Numbered from the stretch's first letter, positions 27,149 through 37,018 are shown. The stretch: 64,000 nt of DNA from Fischerella thermalis PCC 7521 (GCF_000317225.1 NZ_AJLL01000098.1:62001-126000); one strand, 5' to 3'. The notes: generated from the sequence alone by a model not told the origin. Translations and numbers: made by a program.

Positions 27149-29350
27149 TTGTCTGAGGATCGGTTTCATCTTCAGAAACGATTGGTGAATGCGGGATTGC
27201 TCGTGGCGATTTTGCTTTTGGGTAGTACTGGTGTTGTAGCCTTGCTCAATGCCCGCGAGTGGCAAACCACCCAAGAACGAGTGCAACACACTTACGATAT
27301 ATTGCTGACCTTGGAGCGGGCAAAAACTAACCTGAATGGCACGGCGAAAGCGCGGCGAGGCTATTGGCTGAGTCAGGACGTCGAGCCTGACTCTAAGCTC
27401 TTTTTGCAAGACTATCAAACCAGTGTGCAACAGACACAGCAAGCCCTGGCGCAACTCCAGCAGTTGACAGCAGACAATCCTACCCAGCAAACTCGCCTGC
27501 AAAAAATCAACATCCTCTGGCAGCAGTATCAGGCGCTCCACCAGTCTCAGGTTGAGCCATCTCCAACGGAGAATCAATCTGAAGCGCAGCCCTCCTCTGT
27601 GATTCAAACACCTGATCGCTCTCTGAGCGGTGCGGAGTACTATCGCCTCCAGCAACAAATCTTTGCCCTGCTCAACCAGATGGCTGCCACCGAGCAACAA
27701 TTGTTACAACAGCGCACCGCCGCCACTGCCCGCCTGACGGGCATAACAAACCATATTCTGGCGATCGCCTATAGCTTGAGTCTGGTGTCCCTGGCGACTA
27801 TCTATGCCCTACTGCGACTAGAAGCCGGAAAGCGACAGCAGGCTGAAGCCAATCTCCGCCGCAGCGAACACAAGTTTCAGTCTGTGTTTGATGAACTGTA
27901 CGAATTTGCCGGGTTGTTAACTCCCGCAGGCCTATTGATCGAAGTTAATCAAGCACCCCTCACCTTTGCTCAAGTGACACGGGAAGACGTGCTGGGCAAA
28001 CCTTTCTGGGAATTCCCCCTCTGGCAGCAAAGTTCAGAATTAACTGAAATTGCCAAAACGGCGGTTAGTCAAGCAGCAGCAGGGCGCTTCTTCTACACCG
28101 AAGTCACCTTCAATAGCCCGACTGGGCAGCCCCATACCTTTGATGTCTCCGTGAAACCTGTCCATTCGGCTCAATCAAAGCAGGTGATGTGGTTAATTGC
28201 TGAAGGACGAGATATTACGACTCAGGTACAATTACGGGATGCGCTACGCCAGGAACGCAATCGATCACTTCAGCTCATCAACAGTAGTGTAGACGGCATT
28301 GCTGCTTTTGATGAGCAGGGAACCTGTACCGTGTGGAATCCGGCGATGGAAGCCCTGACGGGCATTCCCCGCGATCGCGCCATTGGGCAGTGTGGGATGG
28401 ATCTCTTCCGTTCTCTTGTTCCAGACTCTACTCTCCAGCACCTGCATCTGGGTATGGCGGATACCGTAACGGCGTTTGATTTTTCCCGCTCCCATCCCCA
28501 AACTGGGCAATTGCAAATGATTGAAGCCCGTTACTCGCCCCTGCACAACGGCAGCACAACTGTAACCGGGGGATTAATTGTGCTGCGAGATGTCACCCGG
28601 CAACGAGAACTGGAGCGGCTCAAGCGAGAATTTATCTCCATCATCAGCCACGAAATTCGCACTCCCCTGTCTTCGATTCGCGGTGCTTTGGGATTGGTTG
28701 CCGAAGGCATTTTAGATGACGATCCCCAAACTGCTAGGGAGATGGTAAGCATTGCCAATAACAACATTGAGCGGCTCGTGAGACTGGTCAACGACATTCT
28801 GGCACTGAATCGCTTGGAATCAGGACAGGTGGATTTGAAATATCAGTGGTGTCCAGTGATTTCTCTGGTGCAGCAAGCCTTTTCCAGCGTTGAAGCTCTC
28901 GCTACTACCCACCAGATTCGCCTGGAGGCAACTGTACCCGACGATCTCCGGGTCTGGGCTGACCCCGATTGGCTGGTGCAGGTTCTGGTCAATCTAGTCA
29001 ACAATGCCATCAAGTTCTCTCCTCCCCAAACAGCGATCGCTGTCACCGCAGAGGCGATCGCCTCCGAGTCCATCATCCAGTTTTCGGTCGCCGATCAAGG
29101 ACGCGGTATCCCGGCAGATAAGTTACAAACCATCTTTGGTCGTTTTCAGCAGGTCGATGCTTCCGACTCTCGCCAAAAGGGAGGAACCGGACTGGGACTA
29201 GCCATCTGTCGCCAGATTGTGCAACAACATGGCGGGCGCATCTGGGTAGAAAGCGAACTGAACAAAGGCAGTACCTTTTATTTCACATTGCCCCATCCAG
29301 AGCAGCGACAAGAAGCGGAAAGAAACCAGACAACACAGAAGCTTCTTTAA
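27149..29350 (+). CDS. Sensor histidine kinase with CHASE3-like and PAS domains
   Basis: A 733-residue membrane kinase. A first helix (residues about 15-34) and a second (about 200-222) enclose a periplasmic helical sensor of the CHASE3 type. Two PAS units follow (about 245-370 and 375-480), then the dimerisation domain with phospho-acceptor His501 (SHEIRTPLSSIRG) and an ATPase domain with N box, DQGRGIP and GGTGLGLAICR. The start is TTG with GGAG before it. It should phosphorylate the adjacent regulators. Confidence 0.92.
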   Translation: MSEDRFHLQKRLVNAGLLVAILLLGSTGVVALLNAREWQTTQERVQHTYDILLTLERAKTNLNGTAKARRGYWLSQDVEPDSKLFLQDYQTSVQQTQQALAQLQQLTADNPTQQTRLQKINILWQQYQALHQSQVEPSPTENQSEAQPSSVIQTPDRSLSGAEYYRLQQQIFALLNQMAATEQQLLQQRTAATARLTGITNHILAIAYSLSLVSLATIYALLRLEAGKRQQAEANLRRSEHKFQSVFDELYEFAGLLTPAGLLIEVNQAPLTFAQVTREDVLGKPFWEFPLWQQSSELTEIAKTAVSQAAAGRFFYTEVTFNSPTGQPHTFDVSVKPVHSAQSKQVMWLIAEGRDITTQVQLRDALRQERNRSLQLINSSVDGIAAFDEQGTCTVWNPAMEALTGIPRDRAIGQCGMDLFRSLVPDSTLQHLHLGMADTVTAFDFSRSHPQTGQLQMIEARYSPLHNGSTTVTGGLIVLRDVTRQRELERLKREFISIISHEIRTPLSSIRGALGLVAEGILDDDPQTAREMVSIANNNIERLVRLVNDILALNRLESGQVDLKYQWCPVISLVQQAFSSVEALATTHQIRLEATVPDDLRVWADPDWLVQVLVNLVNNAIKFSPPQTAIAVTAEAIASESIIQFSVADQGRGIPADKLQTIFGRFQQVDASDSRQKGGTGLGLAICRQIVQQHGGRIWVESELNKGSTFYFTLPHPEQRQEAERNQTTQKLL

Positions 29351-29700
29351 GGTAGAACAAGCAGTGACCGAAGGGATCTGAATCTCGATGTGGAATGGGA
29401 TCGGTTTAGGATCTGGGCGTGAAATACGGCCTATTTTGTCATGAATACCGTATTTTCAAAAGATTTCACTGCCTGTCAAGATAAAAACTTGGAGTGATGC
29501 CCGTCTTGTGACTTATGTTGTGATCGCTCAGGAGTAGGACGGGATTGTCGTTATTCATTGCAATTGCTTTAGATTGAACGTCTGGGTGGAGCACTTCAGC
29601 CCAGGAATCAACCGCACATTGTCGGCAATAATCGTACAACCCCATTGGGGGCGATCGCTCCAGTTTCAACCCTCTGGTGTGTGTGGGCAACACTCTCCCT
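29351..29700. other. Gap between kinase and single-receiver gene
   Basis: No convincing gene. A minus-strand frame with a CRQC pair (GLYDYCRQCAVDSW) can be read near 29466-29660, but it has no family or clear start. Confidence 0.3.
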
Positions 29701-30126
29701 ATGCTCAAAGCAATATGTTTGACTCTTATGTTTAATTCTAATCCCAATCGCTGCATCTTGCTGATTGATGATGAACCCGATCTCTGTCGCATTGTCAAAA
29801 TTACTCTGGAACGCCTCAAAGGCTGGAAGATTCTAACCGCTCAGACCGGACAGGACGGCTTCACCATTGCCCAAACCCAACCACTGGATCTCATCTTACT
29901 CGACCTGAGCCTACCCGATGGCAATGGATGGGAATGGTTGCAAACCCTGAAAACCAATTTAGTGACGCGATCGATTCCCGTGATTCTCTTCACAGCCAGT
30001 GACCCCACCGACCCCAACTCCACAGACAACTTGGGAGGCAATAGTGCTGACATTGCAGGAGTCATCCTCAAACCCTTTAACGTCCTGCAACTCGCCGATC
30101 AAATCATCACCCAACTCCACTGGTAA
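29701..30126 (+). CDS. Single-domain response regulator
   Basis: A receiver-only protein of about 141 residues with the acidic pair (LLIDDEPDLC), the phospho-acceptor Asp in LILLDLSLPD, the conserved Thr (ILFTASD) and the Lys-Pro (ILKPFN). It has no output domain, so it may act as a phosphate shuttle. The start may instead be at 29728. It is on the same strand as the kinase, 350 bases downstream. Confidence 0.85.
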   Translation: MLKAICLTLMFNSNPNRCILLIDDEPDLCRIVKITLERLKGWKILTAQTGQDGFTIAQTQPLDLILLDLSLPDGNGWEWLQTLKTNLVTRSIPVILFTASDPTDPNSTDNLGGNSADIAGVILKPFNVLQLADQIITQLHW

Positions 30127-30193
30127 AAGGGCTTGTTGTAACAACTTCAGTCATCGCAAACCATCCCCGTCTCCGCAACCTAAAACCTGAACT

Positions 30194-30211
30194 CCCTCAG
30201 CGTTTCCTTAG
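30194..30211 (-). promoter_or_regulatory. Direct-repeat operator variant, site 4
   Basis: On the minus strand the sequence reads CTAAGGA-AACG-CTGAGGG, the same 7-4-7 layout as sites 1 and 2 with 12 of 14 heptamer bases kept. It lies between the two single-receiver genes, upstream of the one starting at 30443. Confidence 0.45.
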
Positions 30212-30442
30212 AATTCTGGTTTTTAATGGGCAATAAAACCTGCACTGATTACTGTCTATCTTCCAGGGTGCTTGGCCCCTCTCCCTGAACCTTAGCCTGT
30301 TTGGGGAAAGGCGGGCTGAATCATCTAAGACGTACTAAAAAAGAAAGCCAAAATTGATACACTTAAACGCTTAAGTCAGTATTACAATCTATCAGTCTAA
30401 ACCTGAAGGAAGTTGAAGGTCTCCCAGTGCAGGAGTATAGCG

Positions 30443-30886
30443 GTGTTCTCAAATCTCGGATCGATACAACAACAGCCAATGATTGACTCATCGGCAAAAA
30501 ATATTCTAGCCACGCGACGCATTTTGTTTGTAGATGATGAATTTGATGTACGGCGCGTCGTGCAAACCTGTCTGGAAAAAATTGCCCACTGGACGGTAAT
30601 TGTAGCAGAGTCTGGAGAAGAGGGCTTACAAAAAGCCAGAACAGAACATCCCGATGCGATCATTTTAGATGTGATGATGCCAGAAATGGACGGCTACCAG
30701 TTTCTCAAGCTGCTGCTGGCTCAGACAGAAACGCGCTCGATTCCTGTGGTTTTATTAACGGCTAAGGCCGATTCTTTGGACGTTAAGCAGTATGAAGCAC
30801 TGGGAATCAAAGGTTTGATTGGTAAACCCTTTAACCCGTTGACTCTGCACCGAGAAATTGCAACTTGCTTGAATTGGGTTCTCTAA
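30443..30886 (+). CDS. Single-domain response regulator
   Basis: A receiver-only protein of 147 residues: acidic pair in ILFVDDEFDV, phospho-acceptor in AIILDVMMPE, Thr in VVLLTAKAD and Lys in LIGKPFNPLTL. I start it at GTG 30443, because GGAG lies about six bases upstream; a TTG at 30413 is possible. It probably shares a kinase with its neighbours. It ends six bases before the stop of the convergent MprF-like gene. Confidence 0.87.
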   Translation: MFSNLGSIQQQPMIDSSAKNILATRRILFVDDEFDVRRVVQTCLEKIAHWTVIVAESGEEGLQKARTEHPDAIILDVMMPEMDGYQFLKLLLAQTETRSIPVVLLTAKADSLDVKQYEALGIKGLIGKPFNPLTLHREIATCLNWVL

Positions 30887-30892
30887 GTTTTC

Positions 30893-32629
30893 CTAAGCAC
30901 CAGGTCTGAAATAATCCAGCAGGCGATCGCCCGAATCGGCCCGAATCAGAGCCACTACTACTTCCGGTAAAGCAGCCACTCCGGGATAAATAAAGTAGCG
31001 GGGTTCCCAACGGGGATGAAATTTCTCTTTAAATTCATGCAACCCTCGAAAGTTGTAAAATCGAGTCAGGTGTTCGTAAAGATAGTGCAGTGCTTTTTCT
31101 AGCTTAGGAGAGAAGGGATCTTCTCCCACACCCGCAAGAGCAGATAAGCCCAAATTAAATCGGTCATACCCTTGTTCTTTAAAGTGTTGAAACAAGGAAA
31201 TAAAGAGAAACTCCATAGTGCCATGTTCTACGGTTAACCTTCGCCGCATTAAATCAATCGTGATTTCATTCAGTTGGTACTCCGGAATGACATTGGCAAA
31301 GGCACTGATTTGTCCGGTCGGTGTTTGGACAACAGCAACTTCACATTCCCGAAGATAGACTTCATCAAACCATCCTAATGAAAACCGCTTTTCGGAACCC
31401 TGCCGCATTTTTAACCATTCATCGCTCACCGATCGCAACTCTTTGAGTAGCCTGTCAGTCAGTGGCGGAGTATGAAAATCGACTTGATGTCCTAATTTTG
31501 TCAGGCGATTGACAGCATTCCGCAAATTTCGTCCGGCTTTACCTTGGAGCGTAAATCTTTGTAAATCTACGATCGCCTCTTCACCAATTTTGACAGACTT
31601 GAATCCCAGGCGATGATACTGATCTAAGTAATCAGGATGGGTTTGATAGAAAGCAGGATGCCAATCGTTGCGATGACAAAATCGTACAAATCCTGCGATC
31701 GCTGGCGTCACGTCTGTTTCTGGGCCAATCGGATCGCCTAAAGCAACAGCACCTCGCCCTTTCGGAACATAAGCAATCACGCTTTCTCCTGAAGGACTAA
31801 AGTAGTAAGACTTGTCGCTTAAGAGCGTTAAATGAGCCAGGGATGAGCGCCCGTAACGTTGTACGATTGCTTTTGCCCGTTGACGTTCTTCATCCGTAGC
31901 AGGTATTCCCCTCAATATCACGGGTCGCCACAACATCCACAACGCATAGGACAATGTACTCGCTCCCACCAGATAGATGGATGTGGCAAAAAATCGCCCG
32001 AATCGCGTCGTTGGTTCCAATCCAGCTTGATCCAGCGTGAAGAACATCGCCAAAGTTTGTCCGATCGCTTGCCAGAAGTTGAAGCGTGTACTAAATTCTT
32101 GATCGAGTAGAAAAAATCCAGCCGTACCGTAGGCTAAGGTGAATAACAATGCACCAATTAAGACCCGTACCCCCTGGGCGATCGACGGGCGATCGGATTG
32201 GGCTGTAAATTGGTGTCGCATCGGCAACAACAAGACAAACAGCCCCAAAGACAGTAATCCCTCCTCATAGTCCAATCCTTTCACAAGATGAGAAGACAAA
32301 GAAATACCTAATAGGAAAACCGCAAGCCACCAAGCTAAACGCTTTCGTCGCAGCAGATTTGTCGCCAAACTGAGTAGAAAAAAACCACTGAGTGCTGCAA
32401 ATAAATTACCGCCTGCACTGACCTCAAAGGGAAAAATTGCTCTTAGCCACTCCATTCGTTCAGATACACCCGGCGTGACGGCAGATAACAAATTCGTTAT
32501 CCCCACCGCAGCAATCCAGACGGTAACAATCCATAGTCCGATCGCGCGCTGAGGTAAGTTGGGCTTTGGAGTCGCGCTCATGGTACTGGGGGCGGTAGTG
32601 TCCGACATAGGCTTTTGTTGAACTAACAA
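30893..32629 (-). CDS. MprF-like lysylphosphatidylglycerol synthase-type protein (DUF2156)
   Basis: A 578-residue membrane protein. The N-terminal half has about six helices. The C-terminal half is the DUF2156 catalytic domain of MprF, with two GNAT-like folds (LLSDKSYYFSPSGESVIAYVPKGRGAVALGDPIGP ... FHPRWEPRYFIYPG). MprF transfers lysine or alanine from tRNA to phosphatidylglycerol and changes surface charge. No long flippase part is present, so the protein is shorter than full MprF. It suggests an envelope-defence role within the island. Confidence 0.85.
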   Translation of the reverse strand: MLVQQKPMSDTTAPSTMSATPKPNLPQRAIGLWIVTVWIAAVGITNLLSAVTPGVSERMEWLRAIFPFEVSAGGNLFAALSGFFLLSLATNLLRRKRLAWWLAVFLLGISLSSHLVKGLDYEEGLLSLGLFVLLLPMRHQFTAQSDRPSIAQGVRVLIGALLFTLAYGTAGFFLLDQEFSTRFNFWQAIGQTLAMFFTLDQAGLEPTTRFGRFFATSIYLVGASTLSYALWMLWRPVILRGIPATDEERQRAKAIVQRYGRSSLAHLTLLSDKSYYFSPSGESVIAYVPKGRGAVALGDPIGPETDVTPAIAGFVRFCHRNDWHPAFYQTHPDYLDQYHRLGFKSVKIGEEAIVDLQRFTLQGKAGRNLRNAVNRLTKLGHQVDFHTPPLTDRLLKELRSVSDEWLKMRQGSEKRFSLGWFDEVYLRECEVAVVQTPTGQISAFANVIPEYQLNEITIDLMRRRLTVEHGTMEFLFISLFQHFKEQGYDRFNLGLSALAGVGEDPFSPKLEKALHYLYEHLTRFYNFRGLHEFKEKFHPRWEPRYFIYPGVAALPEVVVALIRADSGDRLLDYFRPGA

Positions 32630-32687
32630 CTTCTAGAAATTAAATTAATAATCTAAGCAAACGATGAAGATCGAATTGAAAAGTTTA

Positions 32688-32713
32688 GTGTGACCTGCGT
32701 GCGCAGTTCACAC
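32688..32713. promoter_or_regulatory. Palindrome between divergent mprF-like and clc genes
   Basis: GTGTGACCTGCG and CGCAGTTCACAC form a 12-bp inverted repeat with one mismatch and a 2-base centre. It lies in the shared promoter region, so it may be an operator or a 5' UTR hairpin of the chloride-channel gene. Confidence 0.5.
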
Positions 32714-32785
32714 GTCTAGCAACTTCCTCCCAGATTTTCATCGGCACTCACGTTGCACCAATTCACCTTATTCAAGCCCCACTCA

Positions 32786-34696
32786 ATGACTGCGACAACT
32801 CCGCCACCTAGAATACTGCCGTCCTTAGGAGCGAAAATCCCTTCGCTGAGCGATCGCCTCACCAGCCTGCTGAATCGCTTGCAGCCCTCGCCAGAAGTCT
32901 TGGTAATCTTCTCTGCATTGATTATTGGTGGAGGAGCAGGCTTAGCAATTGTTTTATTTCAAAACTTAATTTCCTTAGTGCAAACTTTGGCATTTGTGCA
33001 GGTACTCAGTTACTTATTAAAATGGGGAACTTGGACACTCGCTACTATTCCTGCCCTAGGCGGCTTGCTGATTGGTATCTTGCGTTGGTCGTTTCCAACC
33101 CTATTAGGACAAGACCTAGCAGCACTGTTGAGTAATACCAGAGTCCAACTGTTTTCTCCGTTGCGCCCCTTCGTGAAAATGCTGGCTGCTGCTGTATCTT
33201 TGGGAACAGGAGCATCCTTAGGACCAGAAGGACCGAGTGTGGAAATTGGCTCTAGTGTGGGTGTATTACTAGGACAAACATTTCAAGTTTCGCGAGAACG
33301 CTATCGTTTATTGCTAGGAGCGGGGGCTGCTGCTGGATTTGCTGCCGGATTTAATGCACCGATCGCCGGGGTCTTCTTTGCGATCGAGGTAATTTTGGGA
33401 ACCCGATTTGCTACCCCTGCTGCCAGTTTAATTTTGCTGTCAGCGGTTATTTCTGCCTTAATTGCTCAAAGCTTTTTGGGAGCACATCCTGCCTTTGATT
33501 TGCCAACTTATCAATTAATGAACTACTGGGAATGGTTGAACTATTTTGGCTTAGGGATACTAGCAAGTTTAGTTTCAATCATCTATACGCGATCAATTCG
33601 ATTTGCCCAGGCATGTTTTCAAGGTGAATGGACGAACCAAATAGGGATAGGTAAATTACCTGCTATTACACAACCACTGCTAGGAGGAATAATTGTCGGA
33701 CTTCTGGCACTCAAGCTACCACAAATTCTTGGTGTCGGCTATGATGTACTAGAGTTAATTCTTCAAGGAGAGCAATTTTCTCTACAATTTCTCTGTGTCT
33801 TACTAATTGTCAAATTAATTGCCACGGCAATTAGTTTAGGCAGTGGTTTGGTAGGGGGAATCTTCGCGCCTGCCATGCTTCTGGGAGCTTGCTTGGGGAG
33901 TGCTTATGGCAATTTCCTGCTTACAATCTGGCCCCATGCCGAAATCGCACCTCCTCCAGCCTATGCCCTAGTGGGAACGGCTGCTGTTTTAGCCGGAAGT
34001 GTGAGAGCACCACTGACTGCGATTCTGTTGCTGTTTGAGATGACCCGCAATTACCTGATTGTCTTGCCACTGATGGCGGCAGTGGGGATCAGTGTTTGGG
34101 TAGTTGATTTGATGCAGTATAATTCCTCGAATCGAGAATTAGATCTACCCCAAATGGGGGTAAATCTGCAAAACCAGGATGAGATAGAGCTTCTGGGAGA
34201 TGTAGCTGTTTCTGCCCTCATGAATCGAGATTATTTTGCCTTACCTGCATCGATGCCATTAATTCAGGCAGGACAAACGATGTTACAAAACAAATGCCAT
34301 ACAGCTTTAGTTCTTAATAATACAGGACAATTAGTTGGAGTGGTCACCCTCGCCGACATTCGGCGAAAAATCACCCAAGTTGTCGCTGAACGCTCTCAGT
34401 CTATCGATAAGGCATCTCAATCAACTGATCAAAATCCCTTTCAGCAAACGCTTGAAGAAATCTGCACTAGAGAAGTTCTCTATACCTATGAGGATGAATC
34501 CATTGCCGCAGCACTAGAGCGTATGGGAGCTAGAGGGCTATATCTCTTACCAGTAGTTGATAAAGATAACCCCCGTACAGTGGTGGGAGTCATCGAACGT
34601 AACCAAGTGGAGTTAGCAGGAAACTTAGTGATGACACAAGCTGCACTGGCAATGATTTCTCCGCAGGAACCCATCACCGTCAATTCGTCAAGCTGA
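32786..34696 (+). CDS. clcA: ClC-type chloride channel/antiporter with CBS pair
   Basis: A ClC protein of 636 residues from the ATG at 32786 (a TTG at 32753 would add 11). The ion-path motifs are GTGASLGPEGPSVEIG (with the gating Glu), GGIFAPAML and a conserved late Tyr region. Two CBS domains follow at about 470-635. ClC antiporters exchange chloride for protons and help in acid resistance. It runs divergently from the MprF-like gene. Confidence 0.93.
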   Translation: MTATTPPPRILPSLGAKIPSLSDRLTSLLNRLQPSPEVLVIFSALIIGGGAGLAIVLFQNLISLVQTLAFVQVLSYLLKWGTWTLATIPALGGLLIGILRWSFPTLLGQDLAALLSNTRVQLFSPLRPFVKMLAAAVSLGTGASLGPEGPSVEIGSSVGVLLGQTFQVSRERYRLLLGAGAAAGFAAGFNAPIAGVFFAIEVILGTRFATPAASLILLSAVISALIAQSFLGAHPAFDLPTYQLMNYWEWLNYFGLGILASLVSIIYTRSIRFAQACFQGEWTNQIGIGKLPAITQPLLGGIIVGLLALKLPQILGVGYDVLELILQGEQFSLQFLCVLLIVKLIATAISLGSGLVGGIFAPAMLLGACLGSAYGNFLLTIWPHAEIAPPPAYALVGTAAVLAGSVRAPLTAILLLFEMTRNYLIVLPLMAAVGISVWVVDLMQYNSSNRELDLPQMGVNLQNQDEIELLGDVAVSALMNRDYFALPASMPLIQAGQTMLQNKCHTALVLNNTGQLVGVVTLADIRRKITQVVAERSQSIDKASQSTDQNPFQQTLEEICTREVLYTYEDESIAAALERMGARGLYLLPVVDKDNPRTVVGVIERNQVELAGNLVMTQAALAMISPQEPITVNSSS

Positions 34697-34861
34697 AGTT
34701 GCACAATCTACAAACGTCTCATTTTTTCTACAGGTTTCCCTGGTAAAAGTTGCAGTGATAGGGATAGAGGATTTGAAGTTGTCGAACACTAGTGGCATCC
34801 AATCTTCGGGTTTTAGGTATAAAAAGCAACTATTTACTGTTGCAATACACGGGAGGAACTG

Positions 34862-35884
34862 ATGGTACAGCATCTGATTTTTCACAATTGTCCCGATACG
34901 GTCAAAGAAGGAATTCGCGACTACTGGAGCCGAAAACAGCCTCGAATTGCTCGACTCTTGCAAACATTTCCAGAGGAGCAACGGCATTTAAGATTGATGG
35001 TCGATCGCAATCCTGACGGCTATCAAGCAAGAGCAGTATTAATGTTGCCGACTCAGGTGCTTGTGGCTCAATCCAAAACTCGACAGGACGTGTATCAAGC
35101 TGCGATCGATGAAGCTGTCGATATTCTGGCAGAAGAAATTCGTCGCCACAAAGATAAGTTGCGGCGCGATCGCACCCACCGGAAAAAACAACAGCAGCAA
35201 ACAGACTTTGCTACTGCCCTGGAATTGTTAGAACAAGATATTCGCCAACAACGCCGAGAATTCTTCTTTGATTTATTACGTCCTGTACTACGCAACTTAC
35301 GAAATCATGCCCGGCGGGAATTAGTTTTTGCTCAACTAGAAGGCAAGGTTTCCCCTGATGAAATGACGGTATCCGATCTACTCGATGAAGCGATCCTCCG
35401 GGCCTGGGAAGGCTTTGAGCAACGTCCTCCTCAGCAACCTCTCGATCAGTGGATCAGTGGACTAATGCATGAAATCATCGATGAGCGAGAAGCTAAAGCA
35501 ATTCCTGCCATTTCTTTAGAGACCGAAATTTCAGAAGATGATCCGCGGTTTCGTGTGGCAAGTGGCTGGATTCTAGACAACGAGCCATTTTGGGGCGATT
35601 TGGAATCTTTGACTTTAGAGGACATCCTTCCCCAACACGAAGTTGAAGAACCCTGGGAGGCCTACAGCCTTGATGAGAAGGAGCAGTGGTTGTTTGCCCA
35701 ATTATCGAAATTGCCCAAGCTGCAACGTCGGGCATTGATGCTTTACCTCCTAGAAGGATGGGAGGTGGAGGAAATCGCCATGCTGCAACAACGAAGCGTT
35801 ACAGAAGTACGGGCAGATATTGAGGCGGCACAGACTTTCCTTAAAGATCAGTTGTGGCAGCAAATCTATCAACGTCAAAACTGA
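34862..35884 (+). CDS. HPF/RaiA ribosome-hibernation domain fused to a sigma-70-like domain
   Basis: A 340-residue protein with an unusual build. Residues 1-115 follow the HPF/RaiA fold (HLIFHNCPDTVKEGIRDYW ... ARAVLMLPTQVLVAQSK ... YQAAIDEAVDILAEEIRRHKDKL), which binds the 30S decoding site. Residues about 130-225 look like sigma region 2 and 275-335 like region 4 (LSKLPKLQRRALMLYLLEGWEVEEIAMLQQRSVTEVRADI). It could shut down translation and redirect transcription in stress. GGGAGG precedes the ATG. Each half is a fair match; the combined role is inference. Confidence 0.8.
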   Translation: MVQHLIFHNCPDTVKEGIRDYWSRKQPRIARLLQTFPEEQRHLRLMVDRNPDGYQARAVLMLPTQVLVAQSKTRQDVYQAAIDEAVDILAEEIRRHKDKLRRDRTHRKKQQQQTDFATALELLEQDIRQQRREFFFDLLRPVLRNLRNHARRELVFAQLEGKVSPDEMTVSDLLDEAILRAWEGFEQRPPQQPLDQWISGLMHEIIDEREAKAIPAISLETEISEDDPRFRVASGWILDNEPFWGDLESLTLEDILPQHEVEEPWEAYSLDEKEQWLFAQLSKLPKLQRRALMLYLLEGWEVEEIAMLQQRSVTEVRADIEAAQTFLKDQLWQQIYQRQN

Positions 35885-35928
35885 TTGGCCAGTCGCCCAC
35901 ACGGTAACAGACAAGACAACACTCATTC

Positions 35929-35946
35929 ACCTCAGATTTTCCTCAG
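35929..35946 (-). promoter_or_regulatory. Direct-repeat operator, site 3
   Basis: On the minus strand it reads CTGAGGA-AAAT-CTGAGGT, the same 7-4-7 pattern with one changed base. It starts about 64 bases before the CBS gene. It is in the opposite orientation to sites 1 and 2 relative to the gene. Confidence 0.55.
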
Positions 35947-35992
35947 ATTTTCGGCTTAAGCTTAAATAGCCCACTTTCGATGAATTGCAACG

Positions 35993-36460
35993 ATGCTGAC
36001 TGAAACGCGCCAGGTTAAGGATTTGATGACGACCGACCCGGTGACTGTAAAGCCGACAGATTCTGTTGAAACGGTTTTGCGATGTCTTGAGGAAAACCAC
36101 ATCAGTGGACTTCCTGTAGTTGATGAAACAGGTAAGGTGGTTGGCGTCGTTTCAGAAGCAGATTTGTTATTCAGAGAGCGTCCTGTTCGCTTGCCATTGT
36201 ATCTCTCGTTTTTAGGTGGAATCATTTATCTCGAACCGCTTGATCATTTTGTGCAGCAGTTGAAAAAGAGTTTAGGGATTCTAGTCCAGGATGTGATGAC
36301 ACCTGACCCAATCACGATCGCCCCAGATGCTCCTATCTCCCAAGCGGCTGATTTAATGCTAGAGAAACGAGTAAATCGTCTACCTGTTGTGGATGAAACG
36401 GGGGCACTGGTTGGGATTATTACACGGGATGATCTATTACGTGCGTTGAAATCAGATTGA
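35993..36460 (+). CDS. CBS-pair protein
   Basis: A 155-residue protein made only of two CBS domains: residues 8-60 (VKDLMTTDPVTVKPTDSV ... VVGVVSEADLLFRE) and 98-152 (VQDVMTPDPITIAPDAPI ... VGIITRDDLLRAL). A hydrophobic insert (YLSFLGGIIYLEPLDHF) separates them. CBS pairs bind adenine nucleotides and sense energy charge. It starts about 45 bases after an operator-like site. The partner protein is unknown. Confidence 0.9.
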   Translation: MLTETRQVKDLMTTDPVTVKPTDSVETVLRCLEENHISGLPVVDETGKVVGVVSEADLLFRERPVRLPLYLSFLGGIIYLEPLDHFVQQLKKSLGILVQDVMTPDPITIAPDAPISQAADLMLEKRVNRLPVVDETGALVGIITRDDLLRALKSD

Positions 36461-36504
36461 TTGCATGACTCTTCCCAGAGAAGTTCGCAAGGAGCTACAG
36501 GATC

Positions 36505-36993
36505 ATGATCAGCAAAATTTCAGACTCGCTTCAAGGTGATAATCGCTCAACATTATCATTCTCTTCTTCGCTCCGTTCCCAGATCAGTGGCTTTTTAGAA
36601 TTGAGTTTGCTGATCCTGATTTTCGGCGGCTTGGGCTGGTTCACGGTCACTAATCATTCTCCAATCAGCGCGATTTTGTTGATGATTGCAACCGCAGGAG
36701 TGCGTGGCTGTTGGCTAGCGGGGTTTCCAGTTTGGGCTGGCTTACTCTCGCTGACGTTTAGTGCTACCTGGATTCTGGTTGGTGCCCTGACGGATAGTGG
36801 CATCTATGGATGGGCAGTGGCGATCGCCCTCAGTTGGATGAACGTTTTTTTACTCGATATTAGCCTGTCCCATCTGATCGACCGTTTCCATCAAATTGGA
36901 TGGCGTTACTCGCAGATCTTTGGGCTTTTAGCAATCGTCTGCACACTCAGCACAACGGTAGGAGGAATCCTGCCAATTCTGTGGAAGATCTAA
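36505..36993 (+). CDS. Small integral membrane protein
   Basis: A 162-residue protein with a polar start and four or five hydrophobic helices (LELSLLILIFGGLGWFTV, ISAILLMIATAGVRGCW, LLSLTFSATWILVGAL, AVAIALSWMNVFLLDISL, IFGLLAIVCTLSTTV). The start has a GGAG-like site upstream (AAGGAGC). It lies between the CBS gene and the gnd remnant, all on the same strand. No family is recognised. Confidence 0.6.
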   Translation: MISKISDSLQGDNRSTLSFSSSLRSQISGFLELSLLILIFGGLGWFTVTNHSPISAILLMIATAGVRGCWLAGFPVWAGLLSLTFSATWILVGALTDSGIYGWAVAIALSWMNVFLLDISLSHLIDRFHQIGWRYSQIFGLLAIVCTLSTTVGGILPILWKI

Positions 36994-37018
36994 AAGCAAA
37001 AAATCAATAGACGAGATT

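Noticed and set aside
27098-27700. 200-codon minus-strand frame
   Set aside because: It is antisense to the histidine kinase gene, whose domains are clear.
29466-29819. Minus-strand frame between kinase and receiver
   Set aside because: A possible CxxC pair is not enough; there is no clear start or family, and it partly overlaps the receiver gene.
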